DNA of 64,000 bases from Trinickia symbiotica (lineage in GTDB: Bacteria > Pseudomonadota > Gammaproteobacteria > Burkholderiales > Burkholderiaceae). The translations under genes and the position numbers were made by a program. Under the pieces are notes generated by a model. The model was not told where the DNA came from. It did not search any database and saw only the letters and a program-made list of their open reading frames with translations. Positions 9,680 to 18,570 of the stretch are shown here, one piece after another. The first letter of the stretch is position 1, and every line of letters starts with the position of its first letter. Location: positions 113,165-177,164 of the forward strand of contig NZ_PTIR01000015.1 in NCBI RefSeq assembly GCF_002934455.1, read 5' to 3'.

Positions 9680-10753
9680 TCAGGCCCCTCGCCCATACAC
9701 CACCCTCGACGCGATCGATCCGTACTGGTCCGCGGTATCGGCGAGCGTCAAACCATGGAGCCGGCGTTCAGCTCTGTCCTGCCGTAGCGCCACGACGAGC
9801 GCGCGCGCATAGGCCATCGTGTCGTTCGCTTCGATCAGTTGGACGTTTTTCAGCCGCTTCGCGAACACGAATGAAGGAATCGCATTCGCAACGATAGGGA
9901 CCCCGGATGCGAGCGCTTCGATAAACGCAATGCTGTGCGCTTCCGAGAGCGATGGCATAGCGAATACATTGGCTTCCGACAGCAGGTGCGGGATATCCGA
10001 GCGCGGACCTTCGACGGTCACTCGATCCGCAATGCCCAGTTCGTGCGTAAGCTCGATCACCGCTTGGTGGTAGGCCGGATCTTCGATGACGCCATACAAC
10101 CCGAGGCGAGCCGTCGGCACTTCCCTCAGCACCTCTCTAAACGCTCGCACGGTTTGGAGTTGGTTCTTGACCGCCGTATAACGTCCGAGCTGCACCACGT
10201 GAGCCGAAGCCTTACCGCCCTGTGGGCGGCCCACAGTTGAAAAGCGCGAGACGTCCACGCCGTTCGGAATGACCGACATTGCGGGATGAGCGCCGACTGC
10301 CGCGATATAGTCGTCGACGTTCGCCTGCGAGACGCCGATCACCGCGCGCGCGCGTCGGCGCAAGATTCGCTCTACCCCGCGGAATACCGGATACGCGAAA
10401 TCGTTCGTGGCCGAATGCATGACAAACACGATCGGAACAGCGATGGGGAGAGCGCGCGCATAAAACGACGGAATAGTCGCATGCGCAAAGACCACGTCGG
10501 GTCGAAAGCGCCGAGCGACTCTGAAGAGATGCCATAGCTTTCCTAGCAGAGGATATCGTCGCCGTGGAAACCGGCATACGACGCCGTCTTTATCGAGGGC
10601 TGCGCGCAGTTCGGCGAAGTCCTCGTGTTCGGGCAAAAGCGAAGTGACCCCGACGGGGTGCCCTTGACGGCGCTGATATGCAGCAAGGTCCTTTACCAGC
10701 ACTTCAGCGCCTGACAACCGCGGCGCCAGCACGAGATGAAGTATTCGCATCAT
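9680..10753 (-). CDS. Glycosyltransferase family 4 (EPS assembly)
   Basis: The 357-residue protein starts MMRILHLVLAPRLSGAEVL and has a GT-B fold of the GT4 type: N-terminal acceptor domain with the G(A)EVLVKDLA loop, then VIPNGVDVSRF, VVQLGRYTAVKNQ, and the nucleotide-sugar E-x7-E region SLSEAHSIAFIEALASGVPIVA. It should add a sugar to the lipid-linked repeat unit at the inner membrane. The open frame runs on upstream inside the flippase gene, but the ATG at 10753 overlaps the flippase stop (ATGATGA context) and matches the start of its close paralog at 26501-27571. It is the last gene of the minus-strand EPS operon. Donor sugar is unknown. Confidence 0.9.
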   Translation of the reverse strand: MMRILHLVLAPRLSGAEVLVKDLAAYQRRQGHPVGVTSLLPEHEDFAELRAALDKDGVVCRFPRRRYPLLGKLWHLFRVARRFRPDVVFAHATIPSFYARALPIAVPIVFVMHSATNDFAYPVFRGVERILRRRARAVIGVSQANVDDYIAAVGAHPAMSVIPNGVDVSRFSTVGRPQGGKASAHVVQLGRYTAVKNQLQTVRAFREVLREVPTARLGLYGVIEDPAYHQAVIELTHELGIADRVTVEGPRSDIPHLLSEANVFAMPSLSEAHSIAFIEALASGVPIVANAIPSFVFAKRLKNVQLIEANDTMAYARALVVALRQDRAERRLHGLTLADTADQYGSIASRVVYGRGA

Positions 10754-12015
10754 GACCTCTTGACGAGCCGATAGAGCATCAGCGCCGCCGCAGCGCCAAG
10801 TCCTGCTGTCATCGACCAAGCAAGCCCGACTACGCCGTAGTGCCTTGTTGCGATCGGCACCATCACGGCAAGCATGATGACCTGAAGCAGCGAACCGTGT
10901 GTTGCCGCTTTCGCGTCGCCTACTGCGCGCAGGTACGCTACCAGTACCGCAATCAGAGCACCAATAGCCATGTTGACAACAAAGATCCTGAAGAGCGGAA
11001 CAGCAACCAACCACGATCGGCCGAGCAACAATGATAAAAACGGTCCGGCGAACGCACGCAATAGCAGGACGATCGCCGCCAATCCCACGGTCGCGAGCGC
11101 AAGATATCGTTTGACGAGGAGGGCCGCCTTTGCCGGGTCGAGCCGGTGATTTGCGGAGAACGTCGGGAAAAGATATTGCGACATGGCGATCGCAGCGTCC
11201 GCAAGCAGCAGCTGGGCGAGCCTCGATGACATTTGATATGCCCCAAGCTCTGACGGCCCGAGCAGTCTTGCCACGATAACTTTGTCGAACTGGTTGAGGA
11301 ATAGGCTGACTACACTTGACGCCCAGATCCAACGACTGAAGTGGAGGTAATGTCCGATTCCCGACCACGACAGACGAACCTGCGGTCTCGGGGTCATCGC
11401 CGTCCACGTCAGCGTTGTCTTCAACGTCTCCCCGGCGATCGCGCCGATCAGCGCCGAATAGGCCCCTATACCACCCACAGCCATACCGATGCTCGAGCAG
11501 CAATCCACGAGCGCTACAGATATTTCGACGCCGGCGACCTGCGCAAACCGACGCTCGCGTTGCGTCACGAAGTAAGCCGGCGATGCAAGACCTCGCATCA
11601 GCGGCGGCACAGCCGCAAGTTGCAACAGCATCAGCGCTCCGCCGAGATGAAACGCGCTTGCCATAACCGGAGCGAGCAAGAGGAGGCAAAGCGAGATGCA
11701 TAGGCCGCGCGTCGCGAGCGTCGTCAGCACCGCACCGAGTTCGGCTCGGCTGGGATCGTTTCGCCCTTGCACGATCGCCTGCGAGAGGCCGGTATCCGAA
11801 AGCGACTCTGCGATAGCGATTGCAAGCAGCGCCACGCCGATGCTACCGATGGCCGCGGGCCCGAGAATGCGTCCGAGCAGCAGGAATTTCGCCGCAACGA
11901 GCGCACGCACGAATGCCTGCTGCAAAAGCACCCAAGTCGCGGCGCTCGTGCCAAAGCCCGCTCGCACGGATAGTTGCGGCAACCCGATCGACCGAAATAA
12001 GTTCGTTAGCTGCAT
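10750..12015 (-). CDS. Wzx-like oligosaccharide flippase (MOP superfamily)
   Basis: The 421-residue protein is almost wholly hydrophobic, with about 12-14 membrane segments, and carries polysaccharide-biosynthesis flippase features such as LGRILGPAAIGSIGVALLAIA near the start, RNDPSRAELGAVL, and later GAYQMSSRLAQLLLADAAIAMSQ..FPTFS. It should move undecaprenyl-linked repeat units across the inner membrane for Wzy polymerisation. The frame is open 180 codons further upstream, but that part overlaps the secreted-protein gene and lacks membrane character, so the ATG at 12015 (MQLTNLFRSIG) is chosen. Its stop overlaps the next glycosyltransferase start. Confidence 0.88.
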   Translation of the reverse strand: MQLTNLFRSIGLPQLSVRAGFGTSAATWVLLQQAFVRALVAAKFLLLGRILGPAAIGSIGVALLAIAIAESLSDTGLSQAIVQGRNDPSRAELGAVLTTLATRGLCISLCLLLLAPVMASAFHLGGALMLLQLAAVPPLMRGLASPAYFVTQRERRFAQVAGVEISVALVDCCSSIGMAVGGIGAYSALIGAIAGETLKTTLTWTAMTPRPQVRLSWSGIGHYLHFSRWIWASSVVSLFLNQFDKVIVARLLGPSELGAYQMSSRLAQLLLADAAIAMSQYLFPTFSANHRLDPAKAALLVKRYLALATVGLAAIVLLLRAFAGPFLSLLLGRSWLVAVPLFRIFVVNMAIGALIAVLVAYLRAVGDAKAATHGSLLQVIMLAVMVPIATRHYGVVGLAWSMTAGLGAAAALMLYRLVKRS

Positions 12016-12050
12016 GGATCGAGAGCGATTCGCGTTGGCCTTGTGTTCAT

Positions 12051-12485
12051 TTACCGTAATTTGGCGGGACAAACATTGATCGGGTAACTCCTGCATCCGC
12101 GCAGCGATACACGCTTCTTGACTTTGCGCGCGGCGAGGAAGGGATAGCTCGACATCGGCGGCGCGGGTTCGACGGACAGGTTCGCGAGCGACGGCACGAG
12201 GTGCCGATTGTCGTCCGGTATCGAAGGTGCAAGCAGATCTTGGTCCGCCCGAGACGTCGCACCCGCTGCCGCAGCAGGGCCAAGTTGCCACATATCGTTG
12301 TGAATTGCGCTGCCCGTGCGTGGATCGACCAGCCCCGGATTGGTTGACCGATCGAGTTCCGCAAAACCGGTGCCGCCGTACGCAAATGCATCGCCACGGG
12401 CGCCCGAATAGGGCGATGAATCGCCTGCGAAGCAGTAAGCAGCATGAACGACCAGTATGCAACAGACGGGCAACAGCTTTGTCAT
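12051..12485 (-). CDS. Small secreted protein of unknown function in the EPS operon
   Basis: This 144-residue protein has a Sec signal peptide at residues 1-19 or so (MTKLLPVCCILVVHAAYCFA before GDSSPYSG). The mature part is glycine- and serine-rich at first, then has PGLVDPRTGSAIHNDMWQLGPA and a basic, cysteine-containing tail (RKVKKRVSLRGC..). I do not recognise a family. GAGGTG lies about 5 bases before the ATG at 12485, supporting this start over the GTG two codons upstream. It lies between the Wzc-like kinase and the flippase with short gaps, so it is probably translated from the same transcript and may be a periplasmic helper of export or polymer binding. Confidence 0.65.
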   Translation of the reverse strand: MTKLLPVCCILVVHAAYCFAGDSSPYSGARGDAFAYGGTGFAELDRSTNPGLVDPRTGSAIHNDMWQLGPAAAAGATSRADQDLLAPSIPDDNRHLVPSLANLSVEPAPPMSSYPFLAARKVKKRVSLRGCRSYPINVCPAKLR

Positions 12486-12551
12486 GGACACCTCGTAAAG
12501 GTTGACCTGTTACACGGCGGGGAAGCGTGAGAGACGCCTCCACGCCCTGAT

Positions 12552-14801
12552 TCAAACCTTGGTCTGGTTGCTATAGATGTAGTAACCGTACTGATCGTGC
12601 CGAAAACGGCTGTATCGTGAGCCGTAGGTTCGATGGCTCGTATTGAGCTTGATGCCGTTCAGAACGACTCCTTTCACACCCACTCCCGCAAGCGCGAGGC
12701 GCCTTGTCGACTCCTCGATCTCGCCGAGCCGGTTAACGTCGGCGCGAGTGACGATGAAGACGGTGCCCGCAAGCGCACCAAGCGCCTGCGCGTCCGACAC
12801 AGGCAGGACCGGCGGCGAATCGATGAGCACGATGTCGTAGCGCTTCCCGACTGTCTCGAGCGCGACGCGCAGCGCCGGCGATAAAACGAGCTCCGAGGGA
12901 TTCGGCGGGAAAGTGCCGGTCGCGATGAAATCGAAGCCACTCCCGATGCCACGTCTCGTGACCTCTTCGATGGTCATTTTCCCGCCAATCCATTCGGATA
13001 GGCCGTCCTCACGCGCCACCTGCAGGTACTCGTTCAGGTTCCCTCTATGCAAATCGCCATCGATCAGCAGCACTTTCTTGCCACCCGCAGCCAGAACCTC
13101 GGCGAGGTTCGCAGAAATGAATGACTTGCCAACGCCAGGGGTGGCACCCGCCAGCATCACGACATTGTTTCGGGCACCGAGCATGGCGTACTGCAAAGCC
13201 GTGCGCAGGCTGCGCAGACTCTCGACGGACGGGTCATGCGGTTCGCGATGGACGAGAAGCCTCATCGGCGATCCGCCACGCCGCGCTTCGCTTAAAAGCG
13301 CTTGTTGGCGTTCGCTGTAGGGAACGGTGACTATGACATTGAGCCCAGTAAGCTGCTCGATTTCGTGAGGGTCCGACAGACCTGCGGCGAACGTCTTCCG
13401 TGCGAACGCGACGACCACACCCAACACAATCCCGCCAATCAGGGAAAGCAGGATGATGATCGGCACTTTCGGCTTGACCGGCCGCTCCGGAACTACGGCA
13501 TCGTCGACCAGGCGCACCGTACCCGTCTTGCCGGCTTTGATCACCCTCAACTGCTGCGCGCTATTTAGCAGGCCCGTATAGAGAACAGTGTTGACTTGGA
13601 CGTCGCGCATCAGCCCGACCGCCTGCCGTTCAAGATCCGGCAATTGCTTGATCTCTTGCTCGGATTGACTGGCAGACGCCTCCAACTCAGCGATCTGCTT
13701 GTCGAGCGCAGTCACACTCGGATGAGTCGCCGAAAAGCGGGTGAGTAGATCTTCTCTTTGCACGCGTAGGTCCACCAATCGCTCCTGGATACCGCCCGCC
13801 TGTGTAAGCAGTTGGCGACCCTCGGCCCCGAGGTCGATCGTTCCATGCTCGTCCCGGAAACTCGTGTACTTTGCCTCCGAGTCTTCGAGTTGCTTCTTCA
13901 GTTGCGGCAACTGTGCGTTGAGAAATTCAAGAGACTTCTCCGCATCGGCGACTTTTCGCTCCCTGTTCTGCGTAACGTACGCTTCGCCGATTGCATGCAG
14001 GAGGTCCTTGCACCGGATGCGCTGAGTGCATTCGAGCGACACTTCGATCACATCCGATTCCTTATCCTTTTCGGAGATAGCAAGTTGCTCCTGCAGTTTC
14101 TCGATCGTTTGCAGCGGCGACGCGTGCGTCAGATTGAAGCGAATACCTGGCTTGGCCGAGATGGAAGCGACTCGCAGGGAGACGTCGCCCGCGGGAAGGT
14201 GAAATGTTTCGAGTCTCCCTACACTTCCTTCGAACGTGTGCTCGCCGTCTGGCCCCGTCACCCGGTATGCGCCGTGCCCCAGATATTCGAGTTCGAATCG
14301 TTTTCCGTACAGGCTCTCGGGAACGTCGAATGCACCAACGTCGGCCTGCTCTCGCCCCCATGCGAAGCCTCCCCATCCCAAAACACCAGGGTCGGACAAA
14401 CCCTTGCTCCGCGAGGCAATGAACGCGCCAATCACTGGAAAGTAGCGAGGCTCGGCACTGTAATCCCAATGAACCGCATCGACCGCTCGCGACACCACGA
14501 GTCGAGATCGCAGGATGTCGATTTCTGTCGCCGCCGCCGTCTTGATGTCAAAGAGCGAAGAGACATCGCCGAGCAAGCTCTTCGTCGAATCCGCGGAAGC
14601 CTTTTCGACTTGGATCAGCAGATCCGCCCGATACACGGGCTTGGCGAGCAGCGCGTACGCCGTGCCGAGCAGCGTGGCAGCCACGGCGAAAACGAGAATC
14701 AACCAGCGGGCCTCGATAAGGAAATCGACGTAATCGGTAATGGAGATCGCATCTCCTTCAGGTTGCAAAAAATTGCTCTTTGGCTGATCTAGTGGCTTCA
14801 T
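12552..14801 (-). CDS. Wzc/BceF-like tyrosine autokinase and polysaccharide co-polymerase
   Basis: The 749-residue protein has a Wzz domain with TM1 at ~33-52 (WLILVFAVAATLLGTAYALL), a long periplasmic part with coiled coil (~250-420), the proline-rich PERPVKPKVP before TM2 (~446-466), then a cytoplasmic BY-kinase domain: Walker A GATPGVGKS (K559), Walker A' VLLIDGDL and Walker B IVLIDSPP. The tail carries a tyrosine cluster (residues ~727-745, YGSRYSRFRHDQYGYYIYS). In Wzc these tyrosines cycle between phosphorylated and free forms to set chain length with Wza. No Wzb-type phosphatase is present in this window. The gene follows wcaI in the operon with a 28-bp gap. Confidence 0.95.
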   Translation of the reverse strand: MKPLDQPKSNFLQPEGDAISITDYVDFLIEARWLILVFAVAATLLGTAYALLAKPVYRADLLIQVEKASADSTKSLLGDVSSLFDIKTAAATEIDILRSRLVVSRAVDAVHWDYSAEPRYFPVIGAFIASRSKGLSDPGVLGWGGFAWGREQADVGAFDVPESLYGKRFELEYLGHGAYRVTGPDGEHTFEGSVGRLETFHLPAGDVSLRVASISAKPGIRFNLTHASPLQTIEKLQEQLAISEKDKESDVIEVSLECTQRIRCKDLLHAIGEAYVTQNRERKVADAEKSLEFLNAQLPQLKKQLEDSEAKYTSFRDEHGTIDLGAEGRQLLTQAGGIQERLVDLRVQREDLLTRFSATHPSVTALDKQIAELEASASQSEQEIKQLPDLERQAVGLMRDVQVNTVLYTGLLNSAQQLRVIKAGKTGTVRLVDDAVVPERPVKPKVPIIILLSLIGGIVLGVVVAFARKTFAAGLSDPHEIEQLTGLNVIVTVPYSERQQALLSEARRGGSPMRLLVHREPHDPSVESLRSLRTALQYAMLGARNNVVMLAGATPGVGKSFISANLAEVLAAGGKKVLLIDGDLHRGNLNEYLQVAREDGLSEWIGGKMTIEEVTRRGIGSGFDFIATGTFPPNPSELVLSPALRVALETVGKRYDIVLIDSPPVLPVSDAQALGALAGTVFIVTRADVNRLGEIEESTRRLALAGVGVKGVVLNGIKLNTSHRTYGSRYSRFRHDQYGYYIYSNQTKV

Positions 14802-14829
14802 TGCTTTTCCCTAAATAGACCGCTTGTCG

Positions 14830-16134
14830 TCAGCTGCCGCACAACTGCACGAGCGAGTTCACAAAACGCTCCATCACATGGCGACGATCCAGATTCGCTA
14901 TCGCGTATTGACGTCCGCGCATGCCGCACCGGCTCGCAAGCTCCGGTTCGTCGATCAATGCCTCGATCGCCGCGGCAAACGCATCGCGGTCGCCTGGCGC
15001 CACAGCGACGCCGCATTGCGATGCGACGGTGCACACGTCCGTTCCTTCTTCCGCGATCGCAACGATCGGTCGCCCGCTGGCCAGCATTCCGGCCAGCTTC
15101 GAGGGCATCACAAGATCCGCGACACTGGCACGCTGGGGCAAGAGATGGACGTCTGCACAATCGAGCAATTCCGCGAAGGTATGTGCGGGCTGCAGCGGGA
15201 GGAACGTTACATTTCGCAATCCTGCACAATGCTCGACCAACGCTGGCCGCCCCGAGCCTTCGCCGCAAAACACAAAACAAATGTCGGCACGCCGCGCGAG
15301 ACGCCGCGCCGCGTCGGCCAGTACCTCGAGCCCCTGCTTCTGCCCCATGTTTCCGGCGTATAGACAAACTTTCGTGCCTGCAGCGAGACCCAGTTCTTTG
15401 CGATACCGATTCCCTAACCGGTCGTTGCGAGGTTCGGCGATATCGACCCAATTGGGCAACGTGACGAGCTTGCGCGAATCCACGCCTTTTGTCTTCGCAC
15501 GTTCGACCATTTTCGTGGAGATCGACGACACGACGTCAAATCGGCGCATCAACCAGCGTTCGGCGCCAAGCGCAAGCCTCTTCAACCAAGCCGATTTCAC
15601 CAGCCCGAGCCCGAACGCCGCATCGACTTCGTAATCTTGCACGTGGAGCCAGCACTTGGCACCGACGAGTCGCCCAGCGACCAGCGCGATCGGTGCACAC
15701 ATCAGACTGGGCTCGACCATCCATATGACATCGGGCCGCCAGAGCAGAAGCCGCGCCATGACTGGCAAGGTCGCCGCCACGAAGCTGGCGTGATGTATGA
15801 GGCGTTTAATCCCGCTCGGCCGAGCCGGCACGTAAAGCGGACAACGGTAGACCGTGATGCCAGGCCTCGTGCGGTCGATTGCATACCGATTGCGAAATCC
15901 ATCGAAAATTCGCCAGCCAGGATAGTATGGTTGCGCGGTAACGACTGCGGCTTCGCCGCCGTGCTCGCGCAGCGTCTCGACGAGTTCGCCAGAATACTTT
16001 CCCACGCCAGTCAGCTCCGGTGCGTAGTTCAAGCTGTACACGAGAATCCGCAGCGGGGCTGCGCCGCTCACCTGCTTTTGTCTGCGCCGCCGAACCCCAC
16101 GGTCGACGTCCTGCGCTTGATCGACATGGCTCAC
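14830..16134 (-). CDS. WcaI-like glycosyltransferase (GT4)
   Basis: The 434-residue protein matches the WcaI group of colanic-acid-type glycosyltransferases: RILVYSLNYAPELTGVGKYSGEL, AQPYYPGW, KCWLHVQDYEVDAAFGLGL, VSSISTKMVERAK, and the C-terminal VCLYAGNMGQKQGLE and MPSKLAGMLASGRPIVA. In colanic acid synthesis WcaI is thought to transfer fucose, which fits the gmd-fcl pair nearby. It starts with GTG at 16134; the last base of its GTGA overlaps the stop of the AraC regulator, so the two are likely translationally coupled. About 27 residues precede the fold and may be partly disordered. Confidence 0.9.
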   Translation of the reverse strand: MSHVDQAQDVDRGVRRRRQKQVSGAAPLRILVYSLNYAPELTGVGKYSGELVETLREHGGEAAVVTAQPYYPGWRIFDGFRNRYAIDRTRPGITVYRCPLYVPARPSGIKRLIHHASFVAATLPVMARLLLWRPDVIWMVEPSLMCAPIALVAGRLVGAKCWLHVQDYEVDAAFGLGLVKSAWLKRLALGAERWLMRRFDVVSSISTKMVERAKTKGVDSRKLVTLPNWVDIAEPRNDRLGNRYRKELGLAAGTKVCLYAGNMGQKQGLEVLADAARRLARRADICFVFCGEGSGRPALVEHCAGLRNVTFLPLQPAHTFAELLDCADVHLLPQRASVADLVMPSKLAGMLASGRPIVAIAEEGTDVCTVASQCGVAVAPGDRDAFAAAIEALIDEPELASRCGMRGRQYAIANLDRRHVMERFVNSLVQLCGS

Positions 16135-17213
16135 TCTTCACACTCCATTGCTGCAGGCGTGCCTTGCAGGGTCCTTTGCTCATATCCGGGGGGACGGGGA
16201 CGGGTCGGCGAGGTGGCGTCGTCATCCCGGGGCTGAGTGCGGAGCCGATACTCCGTCGGCGACGCGGCGAAGCGTTTGCGGAACATCTTCGCGAGCCGAT
16301 CGCCATTGCGCATGCCCGTGCACCGTGCAATGTTATCGACTGGCAGGTTCGTCTTCGCAAGCAAGTGACAAGTCAAGTCCAATCGTGTCTGCAGAAGGAA
16401 TTCTGAGGGTGTGACGCTCATCTCACGCTTGAAGCACCGCAGGAAATTGCGCTCGCTCATGGCTGCGATTTCCGCGGCATCGGCAATGGTGACCGGGTGC
16501 TCGCAGTGCGCAAGGAGCCAGCGTGCCGACGCGCGGACCTTGTCGCCGACCGTTTTGCCGCTGACTTGACTCAGAAGCGGAGCGAGTTCACTGCCGAAAC
16601 CCGGAGATAACCGCTCTGCCACCGCGACGGCGACATCGAGTCCCCAATCGCGCTTCACTTGCACCAGCGCCGCGCACATCGCCCGATAGGGATCGTCGTT
16701 GACGCTCGAGTGCCCCTGCTTGACGTGCCGCTCCATGCTGATTCGCTGCCCCCACCCCGACGTGCGCGGCCGCCGTGCGCTGGCGGCTCCAAGCTCAATT
16801 CGCGCTCCGAAAGGATCCATCGGCGCGGTATTCGGATAGAGAAGACGGACCAGCTTGATGAGCCGCCGATCGCGTGCCGCATTGCCCTCGCCTTCCTTGC
16901 CCATGATGAAGGCAGCATGCAGTTCCCCGACCTCGCGCGGATCGAGCCGATCCGTGCATGCCTTCGCCGAAGAAGCGCAGGCGATGTCTCCCCCATCGAG
17001 CGACAGCAGGCGAAGGTCGTAGGATCGAGACTTGCCCATCTCGGTGCAAGCAACCTCATTGGCCATCTGGAATACCTCGGTCACCATCGCCAAAGCCAAG
17101 AAAGAAAAATCCTTGAGCAACAGCAATCCGATTCGACGGCTGTGCGTCGCCGGGTCAGGTGTCAAAGGTTTCGACCCGTCGGCCCGGATATTTTCAACAT
17201 CGATGTAAGCCAT
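16131..17213 (-). CDS. GlxA-type AraC regulator encoded inside the EPS operon
   Basis: The 360-residue protein has an N-terminal DJ-1/PfpI-like domain (RIGLLLLKDFSFLALAMVTEVFQMAN) and a C-terminal AraC domain: VTIADAAEIAAMSERNFLRCF and PVDNIARCTGMRNGDRLAKMF followed by FAASPTEYRL. I chose the ATG at 17213 because GGGGA lies about 7 bases upstream; the frame extends 8 codons further to a TTG. It sits between wza and wcaI on the same strand, overlapping wcaI by 4 bases. A DNA-binding regulator embedded in a polysaccharide assembly operon is unusual and would make its level follow that of the operon. It is the third such paralog in this region. Confidence 0.87.
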   Translation of the reverse strand: MAYIDVENIRADGSKPLTPDPATHSRRIGLLLLKDFSFLALAMVTEVFQMANEVACTEMGKSRSYDLRLLSLDGGDIACASSAKACTDRLDPREVGELHAAFIMGKEGEGNAARDRRLIKLVRLLYPNTAPMDPFGARIELGAASARRPRTSGWGQRISMERHVKQGHSSVNDDPYRAMCAALVQVKRDWGLDVAVAVAERLSPGFGSELAPLLSQVSGKTVGDKVRASARWLLAHCEHPVTIADAAEIAAMSERNFLRCFKREMSVTPSEFLLQTRLDLTCHLLAKTNLPVDNIARCTGMRNGDRLAKMFRKRFAASPTEYRLRTQPRDDDATSPTRPRPPGYEQRTLQGTPAAMECEE

Positions 17214-17331
17214 ATTCGATCCCCACGATTCAATCAAGTCACGTTGTGTCCTGAAACCACATTCCCGTCGCCCATCAAATCTGTCGCCCGAGGGTCGTTG
17301 AACCTCGCGCCTCGCTCCGAGGCCGGGCCTA

Positions 17332-18459
17332 TTACTTCGTCAAGATCGCCCCTGTCAGCCCTGCGTCGATCGCCGGCAGCAGCAAAGAGAGGAAGCGGTT
17401 GAATCGGACGAGCCCGTTGCCGTCTACATAAACGATGTCCTTCGGCCTTAACGTGAACTGGTTGGCCAGCACCATTGCGACCGGCGAACGTGCGTTCAAG
17501 TGGTAAACCTCGGGCTTTCCGCCGAGAGAACCGCGAATGACGAATATCTGGGCCGCGTCTGCGCTGGCGGGATTGATGCTCCCGGCTTGCGAGATCGCCT
17601 CGCCGAGCGTCAGCTCGCCATTGATCGTCGGCACGGCCGTCGTTGGCCGATTGACTTCACCGAGCACGTACGCGCCGTTGTCGGCGCGCGTGGATACGCG
17701 CAGCAGATCGCCCTTTTTCAACATGATGCCGGCTGGGTTCTGCCCGCGCGCGATCATTCCGGCCAGATCGAGCGGATACGACATGCCATCGCGCACAAGC
17801 TTCACTTGACTTTCATCCGCATTGGCCGTGAAGCCCCCTGCCCGATTGATCGCTTCGTAGACCGTCATTGGCACATCGTTGATCTGCACTGCACCGGGCG
17901 TACGAACTTCACCGTCCACGTAGACTTGGTTGGAGCGATACGACTCGACGCGCACTGTTACTTGCGGTTTCACGAAGCGCCCCGGCATCGAAAGCAGTTC
18001 GAGCAAGCGCTGCTGGGCCTGCTCCACCGTCAGGCCAGCCACATGGAAGGTGCCCGCGTACGGGAACTGCAGATTGCCTTTTTCGTCTATGACGAATCCT
18101 TGCGCGGGATCGGACGGCCTTGCATTCGTCTGCTGCATCGTACCCAGCGCTGCCGCGAGCTCGGGGTGATCCCAGACCGTGATCTGCAGCACATCGCCCG
18201 GGCCCAGTACGTAGGGATGCGCAGGCCCGATGAGCGAGCTGATCAGATCCGACTCGCCGTCCTTCCTCCCCGCTTTCAATTCCTTGATCAGATCGATCGT
18301 GATGTCTTCGATCGTGACGGGAAGATTCACAGGCGACGTCTGCGCGTTGCCACTCGATAGAGGCAGCGTCGGGTTGTCCGGCATCCGCATACCCGTTGCG
18401 ACGCTGCATGCCGAAAGCAGTGCAGCGCATCCAATGACGACAATCGTCAAGCGCTTCAT
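17332..18459 (-). CDS. Wza/BceE-like outer-membrane polysaccharide export lipoprotein
   Basis: The 375-residue protein starts with a lipoprotein signal peptide and lipobox (MKRLTIVVIGCAALLSACS, Cys18). It has the Poly_export domain (YVLGPGDVLQITVWDHPEL, then FVIDEKGNLQFPYAGTFHVAGLTVEQAQ) and SLBB domains (VYVDGEVRTPGAVQINDVPMTVYEAI; YVLGEVNRPTTAVPTINGELTLGEAI), with a C-terminal amphipathic stretch. It forms the outer-membrane channel that works with the Wzc-like kinase. It lies third in the minus-strand EPS operon after manC and the initiating transferase. Confidence 0.94.
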   Translation of the reverse strand: MKRLTIVVIGCAALLSACSVATGMRMPDNPTLPLSSGNAQTSPVNLPVTIEDITIDLIKELKAGRKDGESDLISSLIGPAHPYVLGPGDVLQITVWDHPELAAALGTMQQTNARPSDPAQGFVIDEKGNLQFPYAGTFHVAGLTVEQAQQRLLELLSMPGRFVKPQVTVRVESYRSNQVYVDGEVRTPGAVQINDVPMTVYEAINRAGGFTANADESQVKLVRDGMSYPLDLAGMIARGQNPAGIMLKKGDLLRVSTRADNGAYVLGEVNRPTTAVPTINGELTLGEAISQAGSINPASADAAQIFVIRGSLGGKPEVYHLNARSPVAMVLANQFTLRPKDIVYVDGNGLVRFNRFLSLLLPAIDAGLTGAILTK

Positions 18460-18570
18460 AAGTTTTTCTCCACAACCAGTCAGTCATGCTCGCATCGTCG
18501 TTATTTCGACGAGCTTCCCGAAAAGCACACCAAGCCGTCGACGCATGTGGGCCGCTCGCCCGGCAATCAC

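Noticed and set aside
10754..11701. Long upstream extension of the GT4 frame at 9680
   Set aside because: It overlaps the flippase gene on the same strand in another frame and encodes no recognisable protein; the family start is at 10753.
12016..12555. Upstream extension of the flippase frame
   Set aside because: It lacks membrane character and overlaps the secreted-protein gene, which has its own signal peptide and ribosome binding site.
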